From Aquatica leii (lineage: Eukaryota; Arthropoda; Insecta; Coleoptera; Lampyridae): a stretch of DNA of 64,000 bases. The translations under genes were made by a program, and so were the position numbers. Below are positions 35,690 to 47,500 of the stretch, in pieces. The notes beneath the pieces are model-generated. The model made no database searches, had not been told where the DNA came from, and saw only the letters and a list, made by a program, of their open reading frames with translations. Within the stretch, counting starts at the first letter, position 1. Each line of letters begins with the position of its first letter. The stretch covers positions 86,677,912 through 86,741,911 of the forward strand of contig CM069436.1 of assembly GCA_035610365.1 (NCBI GenBank). The letters are read 5' to 3'.

Positions 35690-36240
35690 CCATTTTCTCC
35701 TTCTACTATTCCTCTTCCCTTGCATGATCTACGCAGCGCAAGTATGGTTCTAAGCTGACATAACCCAAACCACCAGCATCCAGATTTGCTGAAACAAGAT
35801 TCTCAGAATAATTGCAAACGCTTTCTGATTCGTCCGAACAGACCGGTTTTATTAAGAACTCGACATATTTAGTCCACCAATCCGCAGCTGCGCTCCATGC
35901 AGACTTTGCGGCCCATCCCAACCCCCTCGTCCGGCGGCTTTGGGACTACGACAGAGATGACAGTTTGTGCCTAGGCATGTCATTCTAGATTAGTCCTTAG
36001 AATGAAATATTTAACCCCTTGGCAAAATTCGAAACCAAAGAGGAAACTCGGAGATGGAAAACCGATCTAACGGGGCTATTTAGGCAAATAACGTCACCAT
36101 TTAGGATTAAGCTGTATAAATTGTATTATTGAAATAGCAAATGAAAATGTATGAAATCTGAATATGATGCAATTGTAAAAATTACATTCGAATGTATATC
36201 CTACTGCTGATGAGCCCCAAAAAGGCTAAACAGTTCAGTT
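35690..36240 (+). mobile_element. Jockey-type LINE fragment, right part and 3' end
   Basis: The jockey protein resumes with MIYAAQVWF, then NKILRIIANAF and FVRTDRFY. In another frame it continues DFAAHPNPLVRRLWDYD (about 35,900), the usual C terminus of jockey-type reverse transcriptases. The 3' end carries CTGATGAGCCCCAAAAAGGC followed by TAAACAG (about 36,209), a hammerhead-like motif common at jockey 3' ends. Confidence 0.7.
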
Positions 36241-36405
36241 GTTCACTCTGACGGCATTTGCACAATTGCATTGATTTAACCCCAATGTCCTTTACGTTGT
36301 GGTTTTATCACGCAATTTTATTTCAAACTATTTTGAATTGCGCGGATGTAAAATCGACGTACAACGTTTACCACCTTTATAGCTGTTATTCCGCGTTTTT
36401 GCTTA

Positions 36406-39400
36406 CCCATGTAGCGACGTACGTAATAGCAACGTATATTTTACGTGATACAGTACGTAATATTACGTACCAAACACGTGCAAATGTCACAGTCAATTTA
36501 CGTAAAATATCACATATCATTTACGTCTAAATTTACGTACATTTCACGTAATACATTTACCTATTATGTACGTATGTGTACTGTAAATATTCACAAACTA
36601 GTTTGATACACAGAGTCTGGACATTTTGCCAAAGACGCTCTGATAGGCTCAAACAAATAATAATATCAGCGCCGACGAGCAGTAAATCATCGCCGATAAC
36701 TGTGGCGAGTGTGGATTATAACTTTTAAAAATAAGTTACACTGTTGTAGTCTTTAACTTTTATCATTGAGTAGTAATTTAAGAAGAGGCGCAACTAGTGT
36801 GTTAAAAATCGTACTGTAGTTTTATCTCTCTTGTTTCTCTTTTTTTACCCGTCTGTACCCCCTCTTTTCATAAACTAATAGACTAAGACCTGCTGCCATC
36901 TGCAAAATCGTGGTTTCTATTTTGCGAACTTACTTATTTCTTATGAAGTACCAGTTAGAACCTTTTGTTATATTTGTGTTTCCGTTTACCTGTTCAAAAC
37001 AGGTTAATATCATATACAATAGCTTGTATTGTTACGACACAACTCAATGTCAAATAAACTTAAACAATATCATGCTTTATATTTAAGAAAACAATAATAA
37101 ATTATAAAACTTATAAAAAGTTAAGATTACAAAAAGTTTTTTAACTTACATTTTTTCGAACAATCTCAAATCTAAAAATTTGTAACTAGATAATTAAAAA
37201 AATGTAAGTTTTACAAAATGTTAAATGTTAATTATTTTAAAAAAGGAAGATGGTGCAATTTAGAAACAAATATAAAAAAATTTAAGTTTAAAATCGTAAT
37301 TGAAATTGGTTTGCTAGTTCAACAAAAAATTATTTGATATTTTAATATAAATGAACTGTAGTAATTGAAGAATTTCCCAGTGAGCAAATTGCAGCTAAAA
37401 CCGGCTTTTTTATAACTACTTTAGCTTTTAAAGTTACTCTTTAGAACACTTTTAAGTGGTTTGTGAAAAAACTAAAACCTCCATGAAGCGTTTAAGTAGC
37501 TAAAAATTCCTCAGTTATGTTGCTGTTAGGTAACTCCTTTAATGCATTAAAATCGGGCTTATACAGCTCCTTGTGGTACTAGCAAAGTTTTAAAGAAGCT
37601 CTAAAGGAACTGTAAACCACCTTTCAGAAACAACTATACAGCTTAAATAGCTTTATTTTTACTACCTTTAAGTAGCTTAAAAATTAAATAAATATTTCAT
37701 TAGAAAAAGAAATCTTGAAATCGTTACCTTTACTTAATTTCTTAAAAAAATTGAGAAAAGTGATAAAGAAGAACCCATTGAAAGACCTAGATTTTGTTTA
37801 AAAAATTGATTATCAAATTTATCACTTATTTTTACTGAAATCTTCTTAAACAATTTAGAAAGTAAATATATTTCTGAACACCAAATTTTCTTACAAAAAA
37901 TAATATTTTGGAAAAGATATGTTGATGACATTTTTTGTATTTAAAAAAGTTGTAAACATTTTTTGTAGATTTTCTGAAGATGAGCATCATTATTTTAAAG
38001 CTCGAAACATATGTCAACGAATTTGTTATTAGTGGACTGGTAATTTAAATAATTTTAAATTAAAATTAATGTTAAATTTTTGAAAGAATAATTGACCAAT
38101 TCATCCTTTAAAAGGATTTTTGACGGAGAATCCATTTGTATCACTATGTTGCGTAGTTTTTGAGAACACACTGTGGTCGTTCCGATATCTTCAAAATATT
38201 ATAGGACGTATCTTCAACTATAAAACATATATTTAAAAAAATTCTTATTATTGTTTGTCTACTTATACCTTCGTTTAGTGAACTGGAGCTGTAGAAAGAA
38301 TAAATTTATTCGTCTTCACGATCGTCATCAATAAATAACAATCGACGTTTTCTTCCATATGTTTGAGAAACTACTACATTTGAGTATCTTAGGTTGATGT
38401 TCATATCAACAATTACAGCTTCTGTAAAAAATTATACTAAATAAGCCCAAAAAGTAAAAAAAAATTAAGTTGTTAGTATTTTAAAAATAAAGTTTTGAAA
38501 ATGCAATTAGTATTAGTATTTTCAAAATTTTTTGCGATTTTTTTTTAAACAATTGTAAAAATATTTTATGTATTGTTGGATTTGTATTGAAGTGCTTTCA
38601 GCATGCTAAAATAAAGATAAAAGAATTTTGTTTATAATTTTTTTTATTTTTTAAAAAACTAAGTATTTATTAGACAAGGTGCTACAGAAATGCGGCCCTA
38701 ACATTTACAAAAACGATAGTTTTATTCGACATGCCAACATCAACAAAAAACATTTAAAGCAATGGCCAGAGCGATTATGCAATTACGATGAATGGATCAT
38801 TATGCAAAATAATGATCGCGATATCGAGCGTCTGTACAATAACGATCGCAATCATTGATCGCTTATATTGCGGTTGTGGAAAAGAAATTAATACTTTTAA
38901 TTGTCGCATAAACAAATAAGACTAATATAACACTATAATATTTACTTTAATAAATGTATAATAAACTTTAAGTATGCAGGTAGTTCACGGAAAATCGTAA
39001 AATTTTGTAGGTAAATAACCCCTTTTGCTCTTCTTTTCAAAGAGAATTAGAAAACTCTTCTAGGAAAGAACGTTTGTAAAATTTGTGTCACACATTCAGC
39101 ATTTAGGGAAAAACCTAGCTTTATATAAACACCAAGGTAAATCATAAAAACACAGGAAGTTAAAAACAATAAGCATTAACTACAAATGACAATACGTATT
39201 TGAAAAGAATTGCAAATTTATTTTTAATACATAAATCTTATGTTTGAGACAAATATCAACACGCGTCATTACTAATTACTCAACAATCTTTTCAGGGTCA
39301 ATTTCAAATAGAAACATTTAATTTACGAAAGAACGACACTTATTTTTTAATATGTTGTTTATTAATGCTTTAAACTATTTGTTCGTAAGTTTGCATCACG

Positions 39401-40765
39401 TCATGTCGAAAAAAAAAACATCACAATAGTATCTATTTTCTGTGAATTTTTGTAAATATTTTTTTAAAATCTAAATATGAACAAATTTTAATTAATTTAT
39501 TGTTTAGAAACAATATTAAAAAATACTTAGATATGTTGATTTTCAATACTCCAAACATTATTGTATCCCGGAAAACGAAAATCGAATGTTTATGGCTAGA
39601 TTTATGACTAACTTTACACGAGCGACTTTTTAGCAACAGTCGATTACTAATTAATTCTAAATACCATAATTGCGATCATTGATCGTAGAAAATAATAGCG
39701 ATCTCAGCTACTGATTTACAGTAATTATTTTAAGTTATTGTACAATTAAGTGCAACAAGAAGAAGAAGAATCCGGACAAGGAGATTCTCCGATGCTAATT
39801 TAAACCATTTTTAAACGTTTGGTATAAAAAAAAAATTTAAAAATATTTACCTGATTGAAGGTGTAGAACAAGAACTGCAGCGTGTTTAAAATTTCCTTTT
39901 GTCGTTATACATTATCTCCGAAGATGCTTCTCACAAATCTTCTTTTGTTTTAAATCTTCCAAGTCCATTGTGGCAATGTTTATATTTCCACAGTTTTTCT
40001 AACATTCTTTAGCACGCACTTTATCACTAATAAAAAACTTAGGAAACTAGTACCTTTGTTTTCGGTATTATTATTTTCACAATTAATATAAACACAACCG
40101 TGATCTGTAACTTTTCCCATTTTAAAAATAAATCAATAATATATTTACACTTAAACTAAACAAAAGTTCAAACAAACATTACTACTACCAGAATTTCAAA
40201 AATCGTATCGCAATGTTAACCCAAGAAAAACTTTCAATTCAATTCCGAAGTTTACAAGTCGACAGACACGCAAGAACTGAAAAATCTCGATCCAATACAA
40301 ATGTGGCGACCTCTATATCTCGATCCAAGCAGTCGATACGATATCGCCCCTTAAGTTGCATTTCTTCTTACATTTATTATTCAATGCTTTTATATATTAT
40401 TTATCACTTTATTAAACTCATTTGTTAATTTACTGGTGCAGTTACTGGGCATTTAAAAAGTTATGTGTTAAATTGGTAAAAAACACCTATCTATAACGTA
40501 CATTTTTATAATATTTTTAAGTAACGCATAAGTTGATTTTAACTACCGAATGTATTTTTTATGTTAATCACCCATTGTTATCTGTAATTTTAATTAGTAA
40601 CTATGATTTTCAAACTACATAATTGTTACGGACATGTAAAAAATGTTACGTGGTAGTTTGGGAACAAACTGTACGTGACAGTTAAGTGTCATTTTGGAGT
40701 TATTACGTAAATTACGAATTTACACCAAAAATAAACGTAATTGTTACGTACACTTTCTACTTGGG
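36406..40765. mobile_element. Possible DNA element with TTACGTA-rich inverted ends
   Basis: The left end reads CCCATGTAGCGACGTACGTA. The reverse complement of the right end reads CCCAAGTAGAAAGTGTACGT. Both continue with repeated TTACGT/ACGTAA motifs and an AAATGNCAC block further in. TA flanks both outer ends (36,404-36,405 and 40,766-40,767). No transposase was found between them. The similarity is moderate, and two independent copies of a MITE would look the same. Confidence 0.4.
37734..38040 (+). pseudogene. Penelope-type reverse transcriptase scrap with inverted segment
   Basis: On the plus strand from about 37,821, LSLIFTEIFLNNLESKYISE and IIFWKRYVDDIFCI match the Penelope RT core (YVDD). 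Just left of it (37,734-37,820) the matching upstream RT piece, KFDNQFFKQNLGLSMGSSLS, is on the minus strand. In the intact element at 59.4 kb these pieces are adjacent and on one strand (FDNKFYEQVSGAAMGSPLSP). A CTGAAGATGAGC...GCTCGAAAC hairpin follows at 37,976-38,009. The scrap is strongly degraded. Confidence 0.55.
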
Positions 40766-41430
40766 TATTTACTTTGTTCACATTTAGCAGAAGTAAACTA
40801 TAAGCGTAATTCGACATTAAATATTCAGAAACAGGTACTTTAAACTACCAACAATTGAAATTTTAGTGTAATTAACATTCAATTATTTATAAATATACAA
40901 ATGGCAAATGCAATTTATTTCATCATGTTCCTATCGTGTTTTTTTTTAATTCACGCCAGGTAAAAAATGTAGATGTCAATGCATGGAGTGACCCTTGACT
41001 TTATGGGTTGAAACTTATACGGATCTAACAGTAAAATAAGAAAATAACATTCTCATTTGTATTACAGTTCACTAAATTAGTATACAGAATTTTTATTTAT
41101 GGCCAGGTGGCAGCTGACCATCAAAAATGTCAAAACCAGGTATATTTTACGGTTAAAGTCACTCATATAAATCGACTAAAATGGTTTGAAATGTTAAATG
41201 CCGTATGAATGTAGCGTATTGGTCTATTATTGACTTCATTTCACATCTAAAAAGGCACTGTCTGTAATAGCCAGACAAAGCGTACGAATACTCGTCTATT
41301 TCATCAAGTAGTTTAATAAAGCAACAAAAAACAAACGTATTCGATAAAAATATAACAATTAAAACTATTCATGTCAAGATTTAAAAATTAAAAGATTTAG
41401 TTTTATACTTCTGTACAGGGTTTTGGGGGG

Positions 41431-41560
41431 ATGGTCGTAGAAAAAATGTACATAAAATGGAAATTGCTCTTGAGTTTCGGAACTATCTTTTGGATACTGC
41501 TTTGTGTATATGACATGTACTTCATTGACCCTATCACGAAATTTTACTATGCGGATTCTG
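41431..41560 (+). CDS. Host gene exon 1 (first membrane segment)
   Basis: 43 codons plus one base, starting MVVEKMYIKWKLLLSFG. The donor is GTACAA at 41,561. The last base (G) joins AC of exon 2 to make aspartate. The intron of 47 bp ends CTTCTTAG. Confidence 0.7.
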
Positions 41561-44500
41561 GTACAAAATACCTGTATTGCAATTGATCATTAATTTATGC
41601 TTCTTAGACGAGTACGGGTGGTTAGCAACTGTATCTGAAGATGAGATTAATTCCGAGCCTGTCGTTACAAATGTCGCTGAAGATATTTCTTTCGTTGAGA
41701 ATAAGTACAGTTTTGGAGAATGCCTGCTATTCTGGAATATAGTCATATTTCTAAGTACAATCACATTTTGTATCGGTAGTAGACTTGCGACTAACCATTT
41801 GTGGCCAAACAACAAGTAAATTCTTAAGTGGCTTGTATATTAGTTACAATAAATTAAACTTGTTTTAGAACGAAAGAAATATTTCCTACTGAAATAAACA
41901 AAAAAAAAAGTAGAAGTAAAATTCCTGTGTTTTCAATGGGTTCCAAATCTATAACAAACATGTTTGGGTATAACGACTGTGCTTCTTTGCAAAGTACTAC
42001 AAACCTGAGTCTTGCGTCTAGTAATGTAAGTATATAAAAACCAAAAACTAAAAGCGAAACTTTTTCGTCAGGGTAACCCTGTATCTAAGCACATGGAAAA
42101 GCAATGCGCCAAATTAAGAGACGAAATGATAGCTATTCAATCTACGTCTTTAAAAGAACACGCGACAATATCAAAAAAATTAGAAATCGCTTTACGAGAA
42201 AAACGCGAGCTGTGCAAAAGGCTTAACGCTATAAACCGAGAAAGCAATGCCGCACGACAACAAGTTGAACAATTACTTTCGGAAAAATGTTCTCTGCTTG
42301 AACGATTAGAATGCGCCACAAAAGAATTTAAGCATAATACCAAATGCAAGAAAACAGCTTTGGCTAAACTGGAAGAATCGCAAGTTAGCGTCGCATTGCT
42401 CATGAAAGAGATCGAAAATTATAGAAACGAAAAAAACGCGCTCGAAGATAAATTAAAAAAATTAAATATGGAGAATCAACATTTGAAGGACTGTATTACG
42501 TATTACGAACATTCGCGTAACACCGTCGAGGATACAAACGTTGTCAAGGAACAGGAAAAATCCATCAACACTTTTCAGGAAGCCATGAGGGTATGTACGA
42601 TTTAATATTTATAAAACGCACCTATTTTCTAAATAGTAGAATTCAGGTTCACACGTGTTGCATTAATACAATTTTCCATTCTGGATAATTCCCGTGTAAC
42701 GGCGCGTTTATTACAACGGCGTGTAATAGTTAATTAGGTGCTGACTGTAAAGACGGCCCTTTTAAATAAGGAAAAATATAAACAGTAGCGTAGCTTCATC
42801 AGTAAGGGCCCTAGGGCGGTAAATAAACCGGGCTTTATATTGACACTTTAAATTATATCATTTTATTTTCATTTATTTTCTATTAGGGAGAGGGAATATT
42901 AAAATATTAGGTGGGTTCGTTTATTGCACTGAAGTGTAGGTACTATACAGATAATGAATAAAAACAAAGTAAAAAGGTAAAATCTATTTATTACAACAAT
43001 GAGATAATACATATACAGGGTGTTTAAAAAAGATGCGGCAATATTAAAGGGCGCAGGTCATTTTATACAAAAAGTTCCTATAAACATAGTTCCGCAAACG
43101 CTTCGTTACCGATCTACAGCGTGTTGAAGTTTAATTAAAAAAAAAGAGTAAAAATCAGATATTTCCAAAACGGCTTGAGACATCATAATGAAATTTTAGG
43201 CGTGTTAATAGCTGTGGGAGACACATACTTTGCAATGCAACACGATGTTTCAGTCGTACCAGTTGCGCGCGTATTGGCACGTCACAGGCTATTTTTCAAG
43301 AAAAAAATAGAACGCCGCTGATTTCTCTAAAAATAAAAATATGTTTTTATTCTTTGTTCAATTGTGAAGAAAAAAGCTCTCTTAACTTTTTATCGTACGA
43401 CGTACCGTTTTTTAGTAAAAAAATCACTTCAGTGCATGTCCATTTATTACAGAAAAAAATTTCAAAGAACAAGGGTTTTATTCAAGGGCAAAAACAAATA
43501 TTTTACCAAACCAACAATTTTACCATTCAAAAATTACAAAAACTGTTCAAAGTGACCACCTCAAGCTCGGATGCAAGAATCCAATCTTCTCCTCATTGAC
43601 TGGAGAACTCTCTCAAAAAACCCAGGATCGGTTTTAATTGAGTTGCACCCAGCAATGATTCGATTTCTTAAGTCTTCTACGTTTTCCAATGGAGTAGCGT
43701 ACACCAAGGACTTCAAATGGCCCCACAGGAAAAAATTCAGAGGATTTAAGTCAGGGGATCGTGCAGGCCATAAGTGAGGTCCACCTCGGCCAATCCAGCG
43801 ATTTCCGTGTGCTTGTGTTTAGCAATCACGAGTTACTTGACTAAAGTGGGCTGGTGCGTCATCGTGCATCTCTAATTGCTAATGGTACGTCGTCCAGAAA
43901 TCCAGAAAGCGTGTTTTCCAAAAAGTTGCAATACACCTCTCCCCTAAGTCTCCTTGGTAAAAATACCGGTCCAATTAGGAAGTCACCCACAATTCTAAGC
44001 CAAACGTTCAAAGAAAACTGATGTTGAAAACGATCTTCAACAATTTCATGTGGATTTTCGTCACACCATACATGATTATTATGGAAATTCCGTATTGCAT
44101 TTCTTGAAAAATTCGCTTCATCGGTGAACAGAATCAACTTCAGGAGTTGAGGGACTTGAACCATTTTGTGCAAAAGCCATTGACAGAATGCAATGCGAGA
44201 AAGAAAATCAGCAGGAAGAAGTGCTTGAACGCGTTGTATATGGAATGGACACAACAAATTTTCCTTCAGAATGTGCCAAATAGTCCCATTACTTACATAC
44301 AAAGCGTCAGCAATTTTTCGAGTAGAAGTACCTCGATCTTCTTCAATCATGTCTAGCACATGCTCTTCCAGCACTACCGTTCTTGCTGTCCTTGATCTTC
44401 CTGATCCTCCACTTTGTCTTAATGTGCTTTTTTCATAAAGACGCCGATGAATACATTCGGAAGTTTTTCTATCAGGAGCAATACGGTCAGAAAATCTTTC

Positions 44501-47500
44501 AGTATACAACCGCCTAGCTTCTAATGTATTTTCATTAACAAGTCCATAAATGTAATGCATGTCGGTCATCTCGACATTCGTGATAAGGAACTTCAACAAA
44601 TTCGACTGATAAAAAATTATTAAACACAAGACTCATTCAATATGTCATTCTCTGTCAGTGAATAAAACAGGACTGTTTAAAATTATTTTTGTACGCATGA
44701 TAAATGGATATGCACTAAAATGTTTTTTTTACCATAAAACGGTACGTTGTACGATAAATAGTTAAGAGAGCTTTTTTCTTCACAATTGAACAAAGAATAA
44801 AAATATATTTTTATTTTTTTCTTGAAAAATAGCCTGGTGCCAATACGCGCGCAACTGGTACGACTGAAACATCGTGTTGTATTGCAAAGTATGTGTCTCC
44901 CACACCTAAAATTTCATTATATCTCGAGCCAGCGTTTCTGAACCTCCCCTAGATGGGCGCGACAATTCTGAAAGAGGGGCGCGAGCGTATAAAAAAAAAG
45001 AAAAAATAAGAAAACTATTTTTTGATTTAATAAAAAAAACAACAATATACATTCTGACAAAGTATAACGATAAAAATACTTACATACCTACAAGTTTAAT
45101 CATATTAATTAGTGGCTTCCTTTGGCCTGTCTCGCAAAGCAAAGTTTCTCGAAAGAAGGTTTAATATTGGAAATTGACACTTTGAGTTCTCTTTCAATAT
45201 TTAGCTGAGATCTGTATTTTGTCTTTAAGGCAGCCACTGCAGAAAAAAAATATGTGCGTTTGCTCCTTAGAGTTGAAGATTTGAGATATTTAATTTCTCA
45301 AATATGTCGACCATGTAGCTCAATTTGATGACAAATAAGCCATCTCGAAACATCTTAGCTTCCGGTCGGCCTTCTTCATCTAAAAAGATTGCGATTTTGT
45401 CTCTTCGTTCATAAACACGTTGCAGAAACTTTCCACGTGATAACCATCTTGCCTCACAATAAAACAGTAACGCGGAATATTCTGCACACATGTCTTTACA
45501 AAGTGCTGAAAGGAGTCTTTATTTTAAGGGTCTCATTTTTATATAATTTACTACAGTTACAACTGTCGTTAGCACAATATTTATCCTTGGAAGCCAGAGC
45601 TTCTCGGTGAATCATACAATGTGTCTAAATGCATTGTGGAGATTTCTGTTTCACAAGTGCTTGTATACTTTGGAATCTTCCAGACATTGTACGAGCACCA
45701 TCGGTGCATATTCCAACGCAATTTTTCCATTCTATGTTCGCCTCGTTTATAAAATCATTTAAGATATTAAATAATGCAAGTGCTGTTACTTTGAGTTCTA
45801 TTGGTTTGCAGAAAAGTATTTCTTCTATTGCTGACGTACCATCACAAAATCGAACATAGGCAATTAAATGAGCATTTTTATTGCTATCTGTTGCCTCCTC
45901 AAGCTGAATTGAAAACAATTTGTTACGCAATTTCTCAAAAAGTTGATGCTGTACATCTTCAGCTATATCACCAATTCGACGGGCAACAGTATCACTTGAT
46001 AGAGGTATGGACTGTAATTGTTTGGCAAAATTATCTCCAAACATAGTTTGCACAATCTCAATTGCAGCTGGAAGAACAAGTTCTTCCCCAATGGCGTGGG
46101 GCTTTTTACATCCTGCTATTTTGTATGAAACTTTGTAAGAGGCAAGTAAAGCTTTTCTATTTACAGACAAAGCTTTTTTAAAACATGATTTTTGCTTTTC
46201 ATATGATTTTAATTTAAATTCGAAGAATTCTTGGGGTTTGTTAACGTACTCTCTATGAAGCGTTTCCAAATGTCGTTTAAGTTTGTTAGGTTTCATACTG
46301 TCAGCTGCTAAAATTTTTGAGCAAATAACACACAGAGGTCTTTCTTTATCATTTACTTCAGTGTTAGTAAACCCAAAATTTAAGTAATCTTGAAAATATT
46401 TTCTTGATTTTATCTTCGGAACCACGTCCGCCTGTGCACTTGTTGATGCTTCACTATCGTCTAATGTTCTTTTACGCCCAGTTAAAAATTTATCCATTTT
46501 AGCAACACGTCTGAGACTGGCAGGGTATATTTTCTATGAGACTGACTAAAATTCAATGCGTGCACAGCAGTACCTATTTATACACGCTTAAATCGCGCTG
46601 AAGATCGGAACTTCTCGGGAAGCGGACCTAAGTCAGAGAGCGGAAGAGAGGCATTTTCATTTTATTTTTATTATTATTTATTCTTTTGTACTTTTTCAGA
46701 TAATTAAGATCGTAGCGTAACCTCAGGGTTAAAATACATATTAATGGAAGCTAGTATTACAATTACAACACGATTTCTGTAATAAAATAACTTGGAGAGG
46801 AGGGGGGCGCGACGAGAATTGTTTTAATTAAACTTCAACACGCTGTAAATTGGTAACGAAGCGTTTGCGGAACTATGCTCATAGGAACTTTTTTTGTATA
46901 AAATGACCTAGGCAATCACCCCCTTTAATATTGCCGCATCTTTTTTAAACACCCTGTATAATCGAATTTATATCAGTGATAAATTTCGGAGACGATCTTG
47001 TCTAGTACTATTTCTTAGGTAGTTTTTAATAATTTTTAGTTTACTGAAAGATCTTTCAGCTTCTGCGGAAGTTACAGAAATGGTGGGAAATAATAACGTA
47101 GCAGTGTACACTTCTGTAATATCACATTCAAGTAGCCCAAATCTGGTAATACTTTCCCTGCGTAATTGCTGAACAGTCCACGCATCAGTTAATTTACATA
47201 AAACTAGACGGTAAACATTGAAAAACTTAAGCGTCCTATTACGTTAGAATATTTAAACTGAAACCGATCACATTTTTCTAACAAAGCTGTTTCGTCAATA
47301 TTTAGTATTTTGGATTCAAAAAATCAAAAGTTTTGCAGACTGTAGTCATACCACTAAAACGTGTATCCAATTGCAATATTATTACGTCTAATATATTTTT
47401 GAAAACGGTAATTTTAAAGATGTCTTCTCTGTTACCGTATCGGTGGTCAGAAGCTAATTTGTCAAAATGTTTTTTAATTATTCTTTGCCGGTTTACTTGA

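Larger units (their letters stand above)
31765..35690 (+). mobile_element. R1-clade-like LINE inserted in the jockey-type LINE
   Basis: About 3.9 kb with two coding parts. The first is an ORF1 with zinc knuckles (about 31,765-32,230). The second is an ORF2 (32,290-34,921) with apurinic endonuclease and reverse transcriptase. These are followed by about 770 bp of 3' untranslated sequence. G+C is visibly higher than in the surroundings. The left end appears truncated inside ORF1. A target duplication is not clear (CCTCCCTTCC at the left, CCTCTTCCCTTGC at the right), so both ends are good to roughly 20 bp. Confidence 0.8.
36240..41425. other. Long AT-rich stretch without a gene
   Basis: No protein-coding gene recognised over about 5 kb. 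It holds two TTACGTA-rich blocks that may be inverted ends of one element (36,406 and 40,765), a small Penelope-type RT scrap (37,734-38,040) and two clusters of GATCGC-rich palindromes (38,770-38,870 and 39,668-39,710). The open frames at 36,258, 39,433 and 40,213 have no family features. Promoter or first non-coding exons of the host gene at 41,431 could lie here but cannot be shown. Confidence 0.45.
43016..46956 (-). mobile_element. Mariner-like element with long TIRs, holding a nested hAT
   Basis: The ends are CAGGGTGTTTAAAAAAGATG (left) and the same sequence inverted (right), each flanked by TA (43,014-43,015 and 46,957-46,958). Inverted similarity continues inward for about 438 bp: 43,016-43,453 against 44,698-44,929 plus about 46,825-46,956. 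A ZBED5-type hAT interrupts the right arm. Without the nested element it is about 2 kb. Confidence 0.88.

Noticed and set aside
31739-35715. CCTCCCTTCC / CCTCTTCCCTTGC as a target duplication of the R1-like LINE
   Set aside because: The two sequences are alike but not identical and differ in length. The jockey protein itself may explain the similarity, so it is not claimed as a duplication.
35706-35921. Minus-strand frame with a protein-like composition
   Set aside because: Antisense to the jockey C terminus (NKILRIIANAF...HPNPLV).
41577-41819. A separate 80-residue membrane protein ending at 41,819
   Set aside because: The apparent stop lies in a GTAAAT splice donor, and both neighbouring exons fit in phase, so it is treated as exon 2 of the host gene.
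44147-44356. Plus-strand open frame in the mariner-like element
   Set aside because: Antisense to the transposase helix-turn-helix and first catalytic block.
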